64,000 nucleotides of DNA from CAZGRP01 sp964527995 (GTDB lineage: Bacteria > Zhuqueibacterota > Zhuqueibacteria > Oceanimicrobiales > CAZGRP01): contig CAZGRP010000021.1 in NCBI GenBank assembly GCA_964527995.1, positions 1 to 64,000 on the forward strand, given 5' to 3'. Shown in pieces: positions 9,163 through 17,805 of the stretch. The notes under the pieces were generated by a model. The model saw only the letters and a program-made list of their open reading frames with translations. It had not been told where the DNA came from and did no database searches. Positions within the stretch are counted from its first letter, which is position 1. The number at the start of each line of letters is the position of its first letter. Both the position numbers and the translations under genes were made by a program.

Positions 9163-9223
9163 GCCCTTTCCCCGGAGGGCCATGGAGAGGAACACCTGAG
9201 ATTTGCAAGAGCGGATGTAGCCG

Positions 9224-9625
9224 TCAGGGGGAGACTCGAACGATCACCCGGCGGCGGCGGGGACCGTCGAATTCACAGAAGAAGATGGACTGCCAGGTGC
9301 CAAGCAGCAGGCTGCCGCCGCTCACCAGCACGGTCACCGAACTGCCAAGCAGGCTGGCTTTGATGTGGGCTGCCGAGTTTCCCTCGGCATGGAGATAATG
9401 ATCCTCGAAGGGAACGATCTTGTTCAGCTCGGTGACAATGTCGCGCACGACATCGGGATCCGCCCCTTCGTTGATGGTCACCGCTGCGGTGGTGTGGGGC
9501 ACATAGACAACGCACACGCCGTCCGATACACCACTCCCGCGTACGACGTCACGAACCTGATCGGTGATCTTGACGAATTCGACCTGCCTGGAAGTCGAAA
9601 GAGAAATCTCCTTCGTTAGAGCCAT
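9224..9625 (-). CDS. YjbQ/UPF0047 family protein (secondary thiamine-phosphate synthase-type)
   Basis: 133 residues, the usual size for this family of small trimeric proteins. Conserved features are 'VYVPHTTAAVTINEGADPDV', with the His-Thr-Thr and Asn-Glu-Gly pair, then 'DHYLHAEGNSAAHIKASLLG' and 'LGTWQSIFFCEFDGPR'. The family binds a metal at its His cluster. Some members can supply weak thiamine-phosphate synthase activity, but the true role is unsettled. Start at 9625 with GAGGGA upstream. It stands alone between the 422-aa FCB protein and pdxA. Confidence 0.88.
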   Translation of the reverse strand: MALTKEISLSTSRQVEFVKITDQVRDVVRGSGVSDGVCVVYVPHTTAAVTINEGADPDVVRDIVTELNKIVPFEDHYLHAEGNSAAHIKASLLGSSVTVLVSGGSLLLGTWQSIFFCEFDGPRRRRVIVRVSP

Positions 9626-9755
9626 GGTTTCCCTCTCTTGCGGTCTCACGCACTTGGGTGGATGGAACGCCTGCGGCGGCAATGGATGTGCCGCAGCGCT
9701 CAGCCAATCGTCGTTGTTATCCACTCACCGCCTGGACACATCCAGTCCGACCGTC

Positions 9756-11024
9756 TCATGTCTTGCGCTTCTTTTTCTTGGCGGCGGGAAAGAGGATATT
9801 GTTCAGAATCAACCGGTAACCCGGAGAGTTCTTGTGCAGCGACAGTTGAGTCGGAGGATCGTAGACGAAGTGTTGATAGTCTTCGGGGTCGTGGCCGCCC
9901 AGGAAGGTGAAGGTGCCGCGGCCCAGGTTTCCGTGGATATACTTGACCTGCTCCGTACCCTCGGCCTCACCGAGAATGACAATCGACTTCTTGATCAGGC
10001 GGCGCCGGAAGCCCGTGGTTTGTCCCATGAAGCCTTTCACCACCGATACGTGGTCCTGGGTCAACATCGTCGGGACCGGGTCCCATTTGGCAGAAAACTC
10101 GAAGAGCGTGAAGTAGTCGGCCTCGGCGCTGCGAAGACGAGGCCGGTTACTCGGTGGAATATCGATATCCGAGTGTTCATAGACCATGGGGTTCAGCTCG
10201 ACCCTGAAATGTGTAAACGCAAGGGTCTTGGAGTAGTCGAGTTTTTCCTGGCAGTCGGGGTCGGGCGGGTCGCCATCGAAGACGGCTGGAACTACGTCCG
10301 TGTTTTCCGCCGCCAGAGCGATGTCGATGGTGTCGGTAGCCGAACACATGGCGAAAAGAAAGCCGCCGCGAACAACGTAGTCGCGGATTGTCCTTGCCAC
10401 TGCCTTTTTCAACTCCGATACCTTGGAGAAGCCGTTGCGTCGAGCCGCCTCCTCATTCTTCATCACCTCTTCGATGTACCACGGCTGATTGCGGAAATTG
10501 GCGTAGAACTTGCCATACTGCCCGGTGAAGTCCTCGTGATGAAGGTGAAGCCAGTCGTACTTCTCCAGGTCGCCGCGCAAGACCTCATCGTCCCAGAGCG
10601 TCTCGTACGGCACCTCGGCATAGGTCAGAGCCAGGGTGACCGCGTCATCCCACACCTGCTTGTTGGGCGGCGTATACACGGCGATCTTCGGTGCTTTCTC
10701 CAGCAGCACAACATCCATGTTGTTGGCCTGGATCGTCTGGTAGATCTTGGCCACCTCGCCGGGACCGACCACGGAAAAAGCCACGCCGCGCAGTCGTAAC
10801 TGCCGTTCGATTTCCGGATAGAAGTCGGTCATGAAGGACCCGCCGCGATAGTTGAGCAACCACTCGACGTTGATACCCCGCTCGAGCGCCCAGTACGCCA
10901 CGCCATAGGCTTTGAGATGGTCGGTCTGCTTCAGGTCCATATAGATCAAGATCTTCTGGGCCCGAGCGGGCGCCGCCAAAAGCAGCCCTGCCGCCATCGC
11001 CAGAAGTAATTTCCTGCCTTTCAT
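9756..11024 (-). CDS. Secreted FCB-conserved protein often mislabelled 'asparagine synthetase B'; function unknown
   Basis: 422 residues with a signal peptide (about 1-22, ending Ala-Arg-Ala-Gln). Highly patterned motifs follow: 'DHLKAYGVAYWALERG', 'WLLNYRGGSF', 'EKAPKIAVYTPP', 'WDDAVTLALTYAEVP', 'LHLHHEDFTGQYGKFY', 'FLFAMCSATDT', 'GGHDPEDYQH' and 'SPGYRLILNNILFPA'. I recognise these from a Bacteroidetes family annotated asparagine synthetase B. There is no N-terminal nucleophile Cys glutaminase domain and no SGGXDS PP-loop, and the protein appears exported, so that name is wrong. The fold resembles DUF4159/glutamine-amidotransferase-like proteins only loosely. A GTG start at 11039 (GTGA overlap with the TPR gene) is an alternative. 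Last gene of the DUF4159-DUF4175-TPR operon. Confidence 0.8.
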   Translation of the reverse strand: MKGRKLLLAMAAGLLLAAPARAQKILIYMDLKQTDHLKAYGVAYWALERGINVEWLLNYRGGSFMTDFYPEIERQLRLRGVAFSVVGPGEVAKIYQTIQANNMDVVLLEKAPKIAVYTPPNKQVWDDAVTLALTYAEVPYETLWDDEVLRGDLEKYDWLHLHHEDFTGQYGKFYANFRNQPWYIEEVMKNEEAARRNGFSKVSELKKAVARTIRDYVVRGGFLFAMCSATDTIDIALAAENTDVVPAVFDGDPPDPDCQEKLDYSKTLAFTHFRVELNPMVYEHSDIDIPPSNRPRLRSAEADYFTLFEFSAKWDPVPTMLTQDHVSVVKGFMGQTTGFRRRLIKKSIVILGEAEGTEQVKYIHGNLGRGTFTFLGGHDPEDYQHFVYDPPTQLSLHKNSPGYRLILNNILFPAAKKKKRKT

Positions 11025-11035
11025 GCCGGTTCCAC

Positions 11036-12985
11036 TCACTCGCTGCCTATCTGCTCGTCGATCCAGCGTAATCTGCGACGAACCTGTTCCAGGTAGATGC
11101 TGTCTGGGTGTTCCTCCAGAAGGCGGCTGTACATCTCCTGAGCTCGGGAGTAGTCGCGAAGTTTGGTTTCGTAGATCTCCCCCGCCTTCTTCAAAGCGAG
11201 ATCGGCCAGAAAGCTGTCGGTAAAGTCAGTCAGCAAGCGTTGGTAGGCCGAAATCGCCTTGTCATAGTCAGCCTGCGATGCGTAGACATCGCCCATTTTG
11301 AGCAGGGCGTCGTCGGCGACTGCGGCCTGCGGAAATTGGCGCAGCAACGTCGACAGGGTTCGCAAGCACTCCGCATAGCGGTGCTGAATCTCCAGGCGCA
11401 AGGCCTTGACGTAAAGCTGGAAGGCTGCCGGAGCCTGGCTGCGATTCTCCTGTATGAAGAGGGTTAGCTCCAGGGCGTCGTTCACGAGGTTTTCCGTCTC
11501 GACGCGGGTGTTCCTTCCGGCGTTGCGCGTCAGTTCCTTCAGTTGCTTGATCGCGTCATCGAATTGTTCGCGCAAAAAGGCGAGATAGGCCAGCTTGTAC
11601 TGCGCCCGCTGCACGCCGCCGACCGGCATCTTACCGCCCTGAACCAGCGGCCGCGTGTACCAATCCTCAGCGCTGTCCAGGTCCCCCAGCGCCAGGTAGG
11701 CATCTCCGGTGCGAAGCATGGCGTCAAAGCGGCGACTGCTGTTGGGGAACTGTTCCATGACGTCGCGGAAACTCTGCAGTGCGTCACGCGGCCGGAACAG
11801 ATGTTCGAGCTGGATCTCTCCGATCTGGAAACGTGCCTCGTAGGCGAAGGGAGAACGTGGTTGCCGGGCCAACAAATCCTCATAAGCAGCGACGGCTTCC
11901 TGGTAGAGCCCCTGACGTTGGAGCACCTGAGCCAGGGCCAGGCGCGAGCGCTGCGCGAAAGAAGATTTCGGATAGCGCTCGATAATTACCTGGAACGCCT
12001 TGCGGGCAGCGGAGTAAGCCTCCGCCCTCATCGCCTGCTGAGCAAAGGTGAAAAGTTCTGCGCCCTGAGGCATGGATGCCCGCGCCCGAGGACTGAGCTT
12101 CTCCAGCAGCAGGTATTCCTCAAGAGCTTTGTCGAACTGCTGGGTGCGGAGATAGAGGCCGGCGAGCAATCGATGGATGGCCGGCACTTTCTCCCCTGCT
12201 TGCAGCTGCTCTTCCAGGATCGTGATGGCTTCTTTCGCTTTCTCCGGCTCATCGGTCACCGATGCGATCCTGCTTTCGACGTAGGCGATCTGACGAGGTT
12301 CGCGCTCGAGGTAGCGCAGATACTCCAGCATCGCTCCTTTGAGATTCAGTTGTGCCAGGTAGAGGTTGGCAAGATCGAACACGTACAGAGTAGGTCGCTT
12401 CAGGCGCTTGCGTCCCAGCCTGTAAACCTCGATGGCCTCGTCGTACAGCCGGTTTTCCAGCATGGACTGAGCGACAATCTGGTACACCGCTGCATCTTTT
12501 TTCCCGCGCTCCAGTAGCTGTTTCCAGATCTTTCTGGCCTCGTCGGTGCGGCCGAGCTTGAAGTTCACGTCGGCCAGATCGGCCTCAAGTCGAGGATCCC
12601 AGCGCATCGCCAGCCGCTGCTCGATGCGGCGAAGGAGTGTGTCATAACGTTTGAGCAGCAATAGGTTTCGCTTCACGCCTTCCCAGTACACCTGGCTTAT
12701 GGGAGAGACGGCGAGCAGTCGCTCATAGATCGACAGCGCCCGTTCGTAGTCGCCGAACCGTTCATAGTCCTGCGCCAGGCGCAGCAGACCTGACCTTTCC
12801 TGGCGTTTCAGCTCCTGCCCGTAACCCGTGCCAGTGGCAGCCGCCAGCAGAGCGAGCAGGGTTAGCCAGCCGACTGCAATGCCGAGCCAACGCGACAAGG
12901 AGCTCGCACCAGGGCGGGCGAGCCGCGGCTCCTCCCCGGTCGAGGTCATGTCAGCCAATCTTCCCTCTTCCACGAGAACGCTCAT
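11036..12985 (-). CDS. Membrane-anchored TPR-repeat protein
   Basis: 649 residues: a short cytoplasmic N-terminus, one hydrophobic segment (about 34-54) that is a signal anchor or signal peptide, then tetratricopeptide-type helical repeats for nearly the whole length. Examples are 'FGDYERALSIYERLLAVSP' and 'QADYDKAISAYQRLLTDF'. The arrangement resembles YbgF/BamD-like periplasmic scaffolds that hold envelope complexes, but no specific family is evident. The start overlaps the DUF4175 stop by 4 bases (ATGA) and the end touches the next gene, so the four genes 17089-9756 look like one translational unit. Partners unknown. Confidence 0.8.
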   Translation of the reverse strand: MSVLVEEGRLADMTSTGEEPRLARPGASSLSRWLGIAVGWLTLLALLAAATGTGYGQELKRQERSGLLRLAQDYERFGDYERALSIYERLLAVSPISQVYWEGVKRNLLLLKRYDTLLRRIEQRLAMRWDPRLEADLADVNFKLGRTDEARKIWKQLLERGKKDAAVYQIVAQSMLENRLYDEAIEVYRLGRKRLKRPTLYVFDLANLYLAQLNLKGAMLEYLRYLEREPRQIAYVESRIASVTDEPEKAKEAITILEEQLQAGEKVPAIHRLLAGLYLRTQQFDKALEEYLLLEKLSPRARASMPQGAELFTFAQQAMRAEAYSAARKAFQVIIERYPKSSFAQRSRLALAQVLQRQGLYQEAVAAYEDLLARQPRSPFAYEARFQIGEIQLEHLFRPRDALQSFRDVMEQFPNSSRRFDAMLRTGDAYLALGDLDSAEDWYTRPLVQGGKMPVGGVQRAQYKLAYLAFLREQFDDAIKQLKELTRNAGRNTRVETENLVNDALELTLFIQENRSQAPAAFQLYVKALRLEIQHRYAECLRTLSTLLRQFPQAAVADDALLKMGDVYASQADYDKAISAYQRLLTDFTDSFLADLALKKAGEIYETKLRDYSRAQEMYSRLLEEHPDSIYLEQVRRRLRWIDEQIGSE

Positions 12986-15900
12986 GGTGTGGTCGCCTTT
13001 TCCTGCCGCGACGATACAAGAGCCTCAAAATACTTCTGGATCAGTTCTCTGTAGTCTTTGGAGTATCCCTCGCGCAAAGCGCGAAGCAGATCCTCGTAGA
13101 GTTGATCCCGTCCGCGGACCGTTTCCGGCGGCAATTCTCCAGGGCGGCGGACCGCCTTTTGCTTTCCTACTTCCGCCTGCCGTTTCCGGCTGTAGTCGCG
13201 TCGACGGACGCTGCGAGTGGCGTCGAGCATCCGCGACAGAATGCGCTGCTGGCGCTCAATGGTTTCTGGTCTGACGTTCTTGCTGCTGAGGTCATCTACC
13301 ACCTTTTTCATGTCCTCGGTGATCTTGTCGAGGCTGCCCAGGATCTCTTCCCGATTTCCGAGTTCGCGTCGCAGCTCTTCCATCGACTTACGCAATGCCT
13401 GTTGCTCGGCAGCCAGTCTTTCCATGGCCGCCTGCTGTTCGAGTGTGAGCTGGCCTCCCTGGCCAAGCTGCAGAGTTTGTTGATTGATGCCTTGTTGTTT
13501 GCCGGCCATCTGCTGCATTTGCTGCAGGAATTGCTGCATGCCCATGCCACCGGCACCGCCACTCATCCTTTGCATGGCCGAAAGAAGTTGGGCTACGGCC
13601 TCGTCCAGTCCGCCCATCGCCTGGCTTTGCATCCGGCCGGCCCGGGCAACGTCGCGGGCCTCGAGCGCATCCTGGGCGCTGCGCATCCCTCCCTGAGCCT
13701 TGCCGAGCGCCTTGCCGGTTTGCGGCTGCAGCGCGAAGCTCTCTTGCGACAGTTTCATCAGTTGCTGGCTAACGCGTTCCAGGCCTGACCGCAGATCCTG
13801 CTGGCGATCCGCGATCTTCTGGAATTCGGGGCTGTTGCGCTGCAGTCCCTGGGTTTGCTGCAGCAGCTCTTCCTGCTGCTTGGAAAGCTCCAGGAGCTCG
13901 CGCGACGACTTTTGCAACGTCCGCATCACCCTGCGGGCCTGCTCTCCAGACATCTGCTGTTGCGCCTGTTGCAGTTGCTGCGAAAGCTGCTGCATCGACT
14001 GTTGAATCTTCTCTCCCTGCTGGCTGGCCTGCTTCATCTGCCCCGACTGCAGCATCTGGCGCATCTGCTCGATCATCTGCTGGAGCTGCTCCGCACTCAT
14101 CTGATCCAGAGCCTTCTGAATCTCCTGCCGCGGCATCTGGGGGGACTCCGCCATTTGATCGCGCAATTTCTCGAGCAGCTCCTTCAGAGCTTTCGTGTCG
14201 GCGGCGACTTTGCTCTCGTCCTGGGCAAGCTTCTGGTACTTCTGGCGCGGAGCTTTCGACTGCGTCTTTGAGGCTTCTTTGGTCACCTCTTCCTGCTGGC
14301 GTTTCAACTGCTCGATCCGGCGCACCGCTTCGTCCATCTTCTGTTCGATCTGAAGACGCTTCAAGAGTTGGATGCTTCGTTCGATGCTCTTGAGGAAATC
14401 CTCCTGGGAGAACTGCATGTTTTTCATGACTTCCTGCAGGCGCTTCGGATCAATGTTTTCGAGCGCCTTCTGAAGTTCCCGCATCGCCTGCTTCAACTCC
14501 GGCGTCGCCACTTCCTCAAAAAGTCGTTGCAACTCCTGGTATTTGCGCAGCGTCTCCTCACGAACCAGATCGTTTTGCTCCATCTTCTCGACGATCTCAT
14601 CGAGCTTGCGCTGCACCTTCTCCAGTTCCTGGCGGGCTTTCTTCTGCCGTTCCAGCGCCTCCTGCAACTGCTGCCGTTTCTGCCAGTCCAGCTCGGGCTG
14701 GCGCAGTAGCTCGCGGCTGATGTCTTCGAGTTTTTTCTTCAGTTCGCGGCTTTCGTCAGCGATGTCCTCCAGGTTTTCAAGCGCCTCATCCTGAGTTTGA
14801 GTCAGCTCTTGATACATTTCCCGGATCGATGGAAAACGGACCCGGTAGACGGCACTTCGATCCCGCTTCGGCCCGGAAACCGTATCGTTGTCCCAGACCT
14901 CGGCAAAGTATTCGACCACATCTTCGGGATAGATCGCCAGACCACTCAGATCCCACGGATAATTCACCAGGGCCGTAGCACCTGCCGGAGTCTTCAGGCG
15001 AAGTGACTGGAGATCGCCCTCGACCTGACGACCGCCGCGCAGGATGCGATAGCGCAGCAGCAGACGACTGAATCCGAAATCGTCCTGCAGTTCCAGGGTG
15101 AGAGGTACGAGCATCTCCTCGTTAAGGTCGGTGTCTTTGCCGGGGTAAGAGATCTTCACGACGGGCGAATGGTCAGGAACGATTTCGACTCTGTAGGTGA
15201 TCGGGTCCGGATTCGTGTATCCTTTTCGATCGCTCAAGGTGATGCGGTAGCTGCCTTCCCGGTTCAAAACAAACTCACCCCGGAGTTGCCGTCCCGAAAT
15301 CTGCAGCGGCACCCGGCTGCTGTCATCGAAAACCAGGCCAGCAGCCACCACGGACTTATTGGTTTCCAGGGCCAGTTTGACCCGGGTGCCCTTCAGCGCC
15401 GCAACATCGCCTACATTCTCGTCAAGGTCCTGGGAGCCAAGCAAGGAGTAACGGGGGAATTCCAGGCTGAGCTGAAGACGCCGGACAACGGGCACTTCCA
15501 CGACCGAAATCGTGTAGCGTCGAGTCTGAACGCCATCGGCTCGCACCAGGTATTCGGTGTCATCGGTCACTCCATCCAGCCTGTGCACGTAGGTACCCGG
15601 CCGATCCGGTGTCAGCGACACTTCTTCCGCATACCGGGTGCCTTTGCCCCGCAGGATGAGGGACACACGTCGCGGCTGCTCGCCGCTCACCTGTGCCCGG
15701 ATGGTTACACTGTCGCCCTTGCGGACTTCGACATCGCCCGGCTCCACCTCGATACGAAACCGCGCTTCATCGGCGAACACTTTCCACGGTGCGACAAGAC
15801 GCGAGCTTGCCTCCAGCATCGGCCCCGGAAACAGCGCCCAAACAAGCGCCGCGGCTGCGACCGAAACCAGGAAGAAACGGGCGGCCCGGCGCAACGGCGT

Positions 15901-16368
15901 CAGTTCGACAACCCGGTCGAAATCCTCGTCGCGAAGCTGGTTGGCGACTTCCTGGAGCGCCGCCGCGGCAAGCTCCGCCGACGACCCTTCGCGTCGGTCG
16001 GAGACCCGCCGGAACACCTGCAGGGCATTCACGAGTCGGTCACGAATATGGGGAAACCGCGATCCGACCAGCCAGGCCACTCGCACGTCGTCCGGCTGCC
16101 GGCGGCGGAAAAGCCAGTCGACCAATGGGAATATCACATACCAAAGAAGTGCGGCCGAAAAGGCCACAGCCAGCACGCCGAAGACGAGCCAGCGTCCCGT
16201 CGGCCCAAACGAGAAAACAAGCTCGAAAAGCGCCGCCGCGATCCACAAGAGCAGGACCCCGGCAAGGAACAGTGCCAGCCCGCGCAAGAAAGAGATGCGC
16301 TTCAGGCGCCGTCGAACTCCATCGAGTCGAGCGACGAGCTGTTCATACAGCGTGCGGTCGTCTTGCAT
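12982..16368 (-). CDS. DUF4175-type large membrane protein with Gln-rich coiled coil
   Basis: 1128 residues. Two transmembrane helices near the N-terminus (about 25-47 and 58-82) and a third near 155-175 are followed by a periplasmic-looking beta-rich part (about 180-500). From about 510 to 1070 there is a very long Gln/Glu/Lys/Met-rich helical region, with many 'QQMQQM'-like runs, predicted as coiled coil. A short basic C-terminus closes it. This is the layout of DUF4175 proteins of Bacteroidetes and relatives, whose role is not known. GAGG lies 6 bases before the ATG, and it starts 7 bases after the DUF4159 stop. Gln-rich composition is unlike any neighbour. Confidence 0.8.
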   Translation of the reverse strand: MQDDRTLYEQLVARLDGVRRRLKRISFLRGLALFLAGVLLLWIAAALFELVFSFGPTGRWLVFGVLAVAFSAALLWYVIFPLVDWLFRRRQPDDVRVAWLVGSRFPHIRDRLVNALQVFRRVSDRREGSSAELAAAALQEVANQLRDEDFDRVVELTPLRRAARFFLVSVAAAALVWALFPGPMLEASSRLVAPWKVFADEARFRIEVEPGDVEVRKGDSVTIRAQVSGEQPRRVSLILRGKGTRYAEEVSLTPDRPGTYVHRLDGVTDDTEYLVRADGVQTRRYTISVVEVPVVRRLQLSLEFPRYSLLGSQDLDENVGDVAALKGTRVKLALETNKSVVAAGLVFDDSSRVPLQISGRQLRGEFVLNREGSYRITLSDRKGYTNPDPITYRVEIVPDHSPVVKISYPGKDTDLNEEMLVPLTLELQDDFGFSRLLLRYRILRGGRQVEGDLQSLRLKTPAGATALVNYPWDLSGLAIYPEDVVEYFAEVWDNDTVSGPKRDRSAVYRVRFPSIREMYQELTQTQDEALENLEDIADESRELKKKLEDISRELLRQPELDWQKRQQLQEALERQKKARQELEKVQRKLDEIVEKMEQNDLVREETLRKYQELQRLFEEVATPELKQAMRELQKALENIDPKRLQEVMKNMQFSQEDFLKSIERSIQLLKRLQIEQKMDEAVRRIEQLKRQQEEVTKEASKTQSKAPRQKYQKLAQDESKVAADTKALKELLEKLRDQMAESPQMPRQEIQKALDQMSAEQLQQMIEQMRQMLQSGQMKQASQQGEKIQQSMQQLSQQLQQAQQQMSGEQARRVMRTLQKSSRELLELSKQQEELLQQTQGLQRNSPEFQKIADRQQDLRSGLERVSQQLMKLSQESFALQPQTGKALGKAQGGMRSAQDALEARDVARAGRMQSQAMGGLDEAVAQLLSAMQRMSGGAGGMGMQQFLQQMQQMAGKQQGINQQTLQLGQGGQLTLEQQAAMERLAAEQQALRKSMEELRRELGNREEILGSLDKITEDMKKVVDDLSSKNVRPETIERQQRILSRMLDATRSVRRRDYSRKRQAEVGKQKAVRRPGELPPETVRGRDQLYEDLLRALREGYSKDYRELIQKYFEALVSSRQEKATTP

Positions 16369-16375
16369 CCTTGCC

Positions 16376-17089
16376 TCAGTGGGTCAGAGCATAAACCATG
16401 ATGTTGGTCCCCATCTCCAGCGCTTTGCGGCGAACCTCGGGAGGGTCGTGGTGCACATCTGGGTCGGCCCAACCGTCGGAGATATTGGTCTCGTAGGTGT
16501 AATAGACAACCAGCCTGCCTTCGTGGAAGATTCCAAACCCCTGGGGAGGTTTGCCATTGTGCTCATGGATCTTCGGAAGGCCATCGGGGAAAGAGAAATG
16601 GGCGCGATAGATTGGATGAGATAACGGTAACTCCACGAGGTCGCGATCTGGAAAGACTTTCTTGATCTCTCGGCGAAAGGCCTTGTCCATGCCGTAATCG
16701 TCGTCCGCGTAGAGGAAGCCTCCGCCAATCAGATAGGCTCTCAGCCGGCGTACCTCCTCATCGGAAAAAACAATGTTTCCATGACCAGTCAAATAGAGCA
16801 CCGGGTAGGAAAAAAGATTCTCGTCGGTCAATTCGACGATGCGCTGGTCGTTTGCCACCAGGACATTGGTGTGCTCGGCCATGAAGCGCAGGAGATTGGG
16901 GATGACGTCCGGGTCATTGTACCAGTCTCCGCCACCGTTGTACTTGACCCGCGCGATGGTAAAAACGCCTTCCGTCTGTTGTTGGCTCTGGGAAAGGGCG
17001 CTCAGTGGTAGGATCAGAATCAAGACCGCCGTGAAAAGAAACCGACACGGCCGAATGGCCCGCATGCGCGGCATATTGCTTCTCACCAT
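16376..17089 (-). CDS. Exported DUF4159-domain protein
   Basis: 237 residues with an N-terminal signal peptide (about 13-33) and a DUF4159 domain. The domain has a flavodoxin/GATase-like alpha-beta pattern: 'VKYNGGGDWYNDP' at the start, 'PVLYLTGHGNIVFSDEEV', 'GGGFLYADDDYG' and 'LPLSHPIYRAHF'. DUF4159 often sits next to MoxR, DUF58 and DUF4175 genes in FCB and other bacteria. MoxR and DUF58 are absent here. It is the first gene of the 17.1-9.8 kb operon. The initiating ATG at 17089 has no clear ribosome-binding site, and later starts at 17074 or 17065 are possible. Confidence 0.85.
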   Translation of the reverse strand: MVRSNMPRMRAIRPCRFLFTAVLILILPLSALSQSQQQTEGVFTIARVKYNGGGDWYNDPDVIPNLLRFMAEHTNVLVANDQRIVELTDENLFSYPVLYLTGHGNIVFSDEEVRRLRAYLIGGGFLYADDDYGMDKAFRREIKKVFPDRDLVELPLSHPIYRAHFSFPDGLPKIHEHNGKPPQGFGIFHEGRLVVYYTYETNISDGWADPDVHHDPPEVRRKALEMGTNIMVYALTH

Positions 17090-17162
17090 GAGAGGGGGTT
17101 ACTTCTTCGGAGCGCCGATCTTCTCCGGATGCCGGGTGGATGTCTCGCTCCCGTGGTTCTCT

Positions 17163-17230
17163 CAGCCTTTAACGCCTCCCTGCGAGGGCAGTTCCGGCAT
17201 GCCAGCACGAACGCGAGGGAGGCAAGGCTG
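17163..17230. repeat. Imperfect inverted repeat between the DUF4159 and DUF456 genes
   Basis: CAGCCTT (17163-17169) and GCCTCCCT (17174-17181) pair with AGGGAGGC (17216-17223) and AAGGCTG (17224-17230). That is 15 paired bases with a 4-base bulge and a 34-base loop that is itself partly self-complementary. There is no T-run on either side, so it is not a simple intrinsic terminator. It lies in the 203-base gap between genes of the same direction and could be an RNA structure, a REP-like element or a processing site. Confidence 0.45.
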
Positions 17231-17292
17231 TCTCAAAAGGTGCTTTTCATGTCGATTGCGGAGAGCCTCACTGCTTCAGACGCACATCGGGC

Positions 17293-17805
17293 TCAGTAGA
17301 TCTTCACCGCCAGCAAGACCAGCATGGCCGCTGCCGCTGCAAGCTTGAAGACACGCCCTCCCAGCGAACCCAGAAACGCCCCATATCCAGCCCTGAGGGC
17401 GCGTTTCCAATCTGCGGTCGTTATGAACTCAAACAGCACCGCACCGGCAAAGGCTCCGAAGAACGCTCCCAAAATCATACCAAAAGGCGGCAGCAGGGGC
17501 GCCGCCAGGAGACCGACAACAAAGGCGCCGACAATGGCCCCAGCCATGCCCGATTTGGAGCTGCCAAACCGGCTGGCAGTGACGGCCCCCAGGACAAACT
17601 CAACCAGCTCAGCCACCAAAGCGATGCCCAGCAACAGGCCTAGAAACGGCCAGCCCAGTGTCGCGAAATCGTTCACCCAGTCGAAGACAACTGCCGCCGC
17701 CAGAATCAAGAACGTGCCTGGCAGCCCAAGGAAGATGATCCCGAGGCCGGCAAGGCCGACGAGCCAGAACACCAGATGGCCGAGGATCGTCAGCGCGGTC
17801 TGCAT
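17293..17805 (-). CDS. DUF456 family integral membrane protein
   Basis: 170 residues, almost entirely hydrophobic, with about five to six membrane helices and Gly-rich turns ('GLGIIFLGLPGTFLILAAA', 'GMAGAIVGAFVVGLLAAPL', 'LPPFGMILGAFFGAFAGA'). This is the DUF456 pattern, a small inner-membrane family of unknown function. Its ATG overlaps the stop of the M14 peptidase by one base (TGATG), so it is coupled to that gene and is the last of the run from 22909. No terminator is obvious after it; an inverted repeat follows at 17163-17230. Confidence 0.85.
   Translation of the reverse strand: MQTALTILGHLVFWLVGLAGLGIIFLGLPGTFLILAAAVVFDWVNDFATLGWPFLGLLLGIALVAELVEFVLGAVTASRFGSSKSGMAGAIVGAFVVGLLAAPLLPPFGMILGAFFGAFAGAVLFEFITTADWKRALRAGYGAFLGSLGGRVFKLAAAAAMLVLLAVKIY

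Noticed and set aside
9670..9700. CTGCGGC / GCCGCAG hairpin after the 422-aa secreted protein gene
   Set aside because: A perfect 7-base stem but no T-run on either strand and a long loop; not a supported terminator.
13102..16624. Long plus-strand open frames opposite the DUF4175 and DUF4159 genes
   Set aside because: They are low-complexity Leu/Arg-rich antisense shadows of a Gln-rich gene in G+C-biased DNA, with no ribosome-binding site or family motif.
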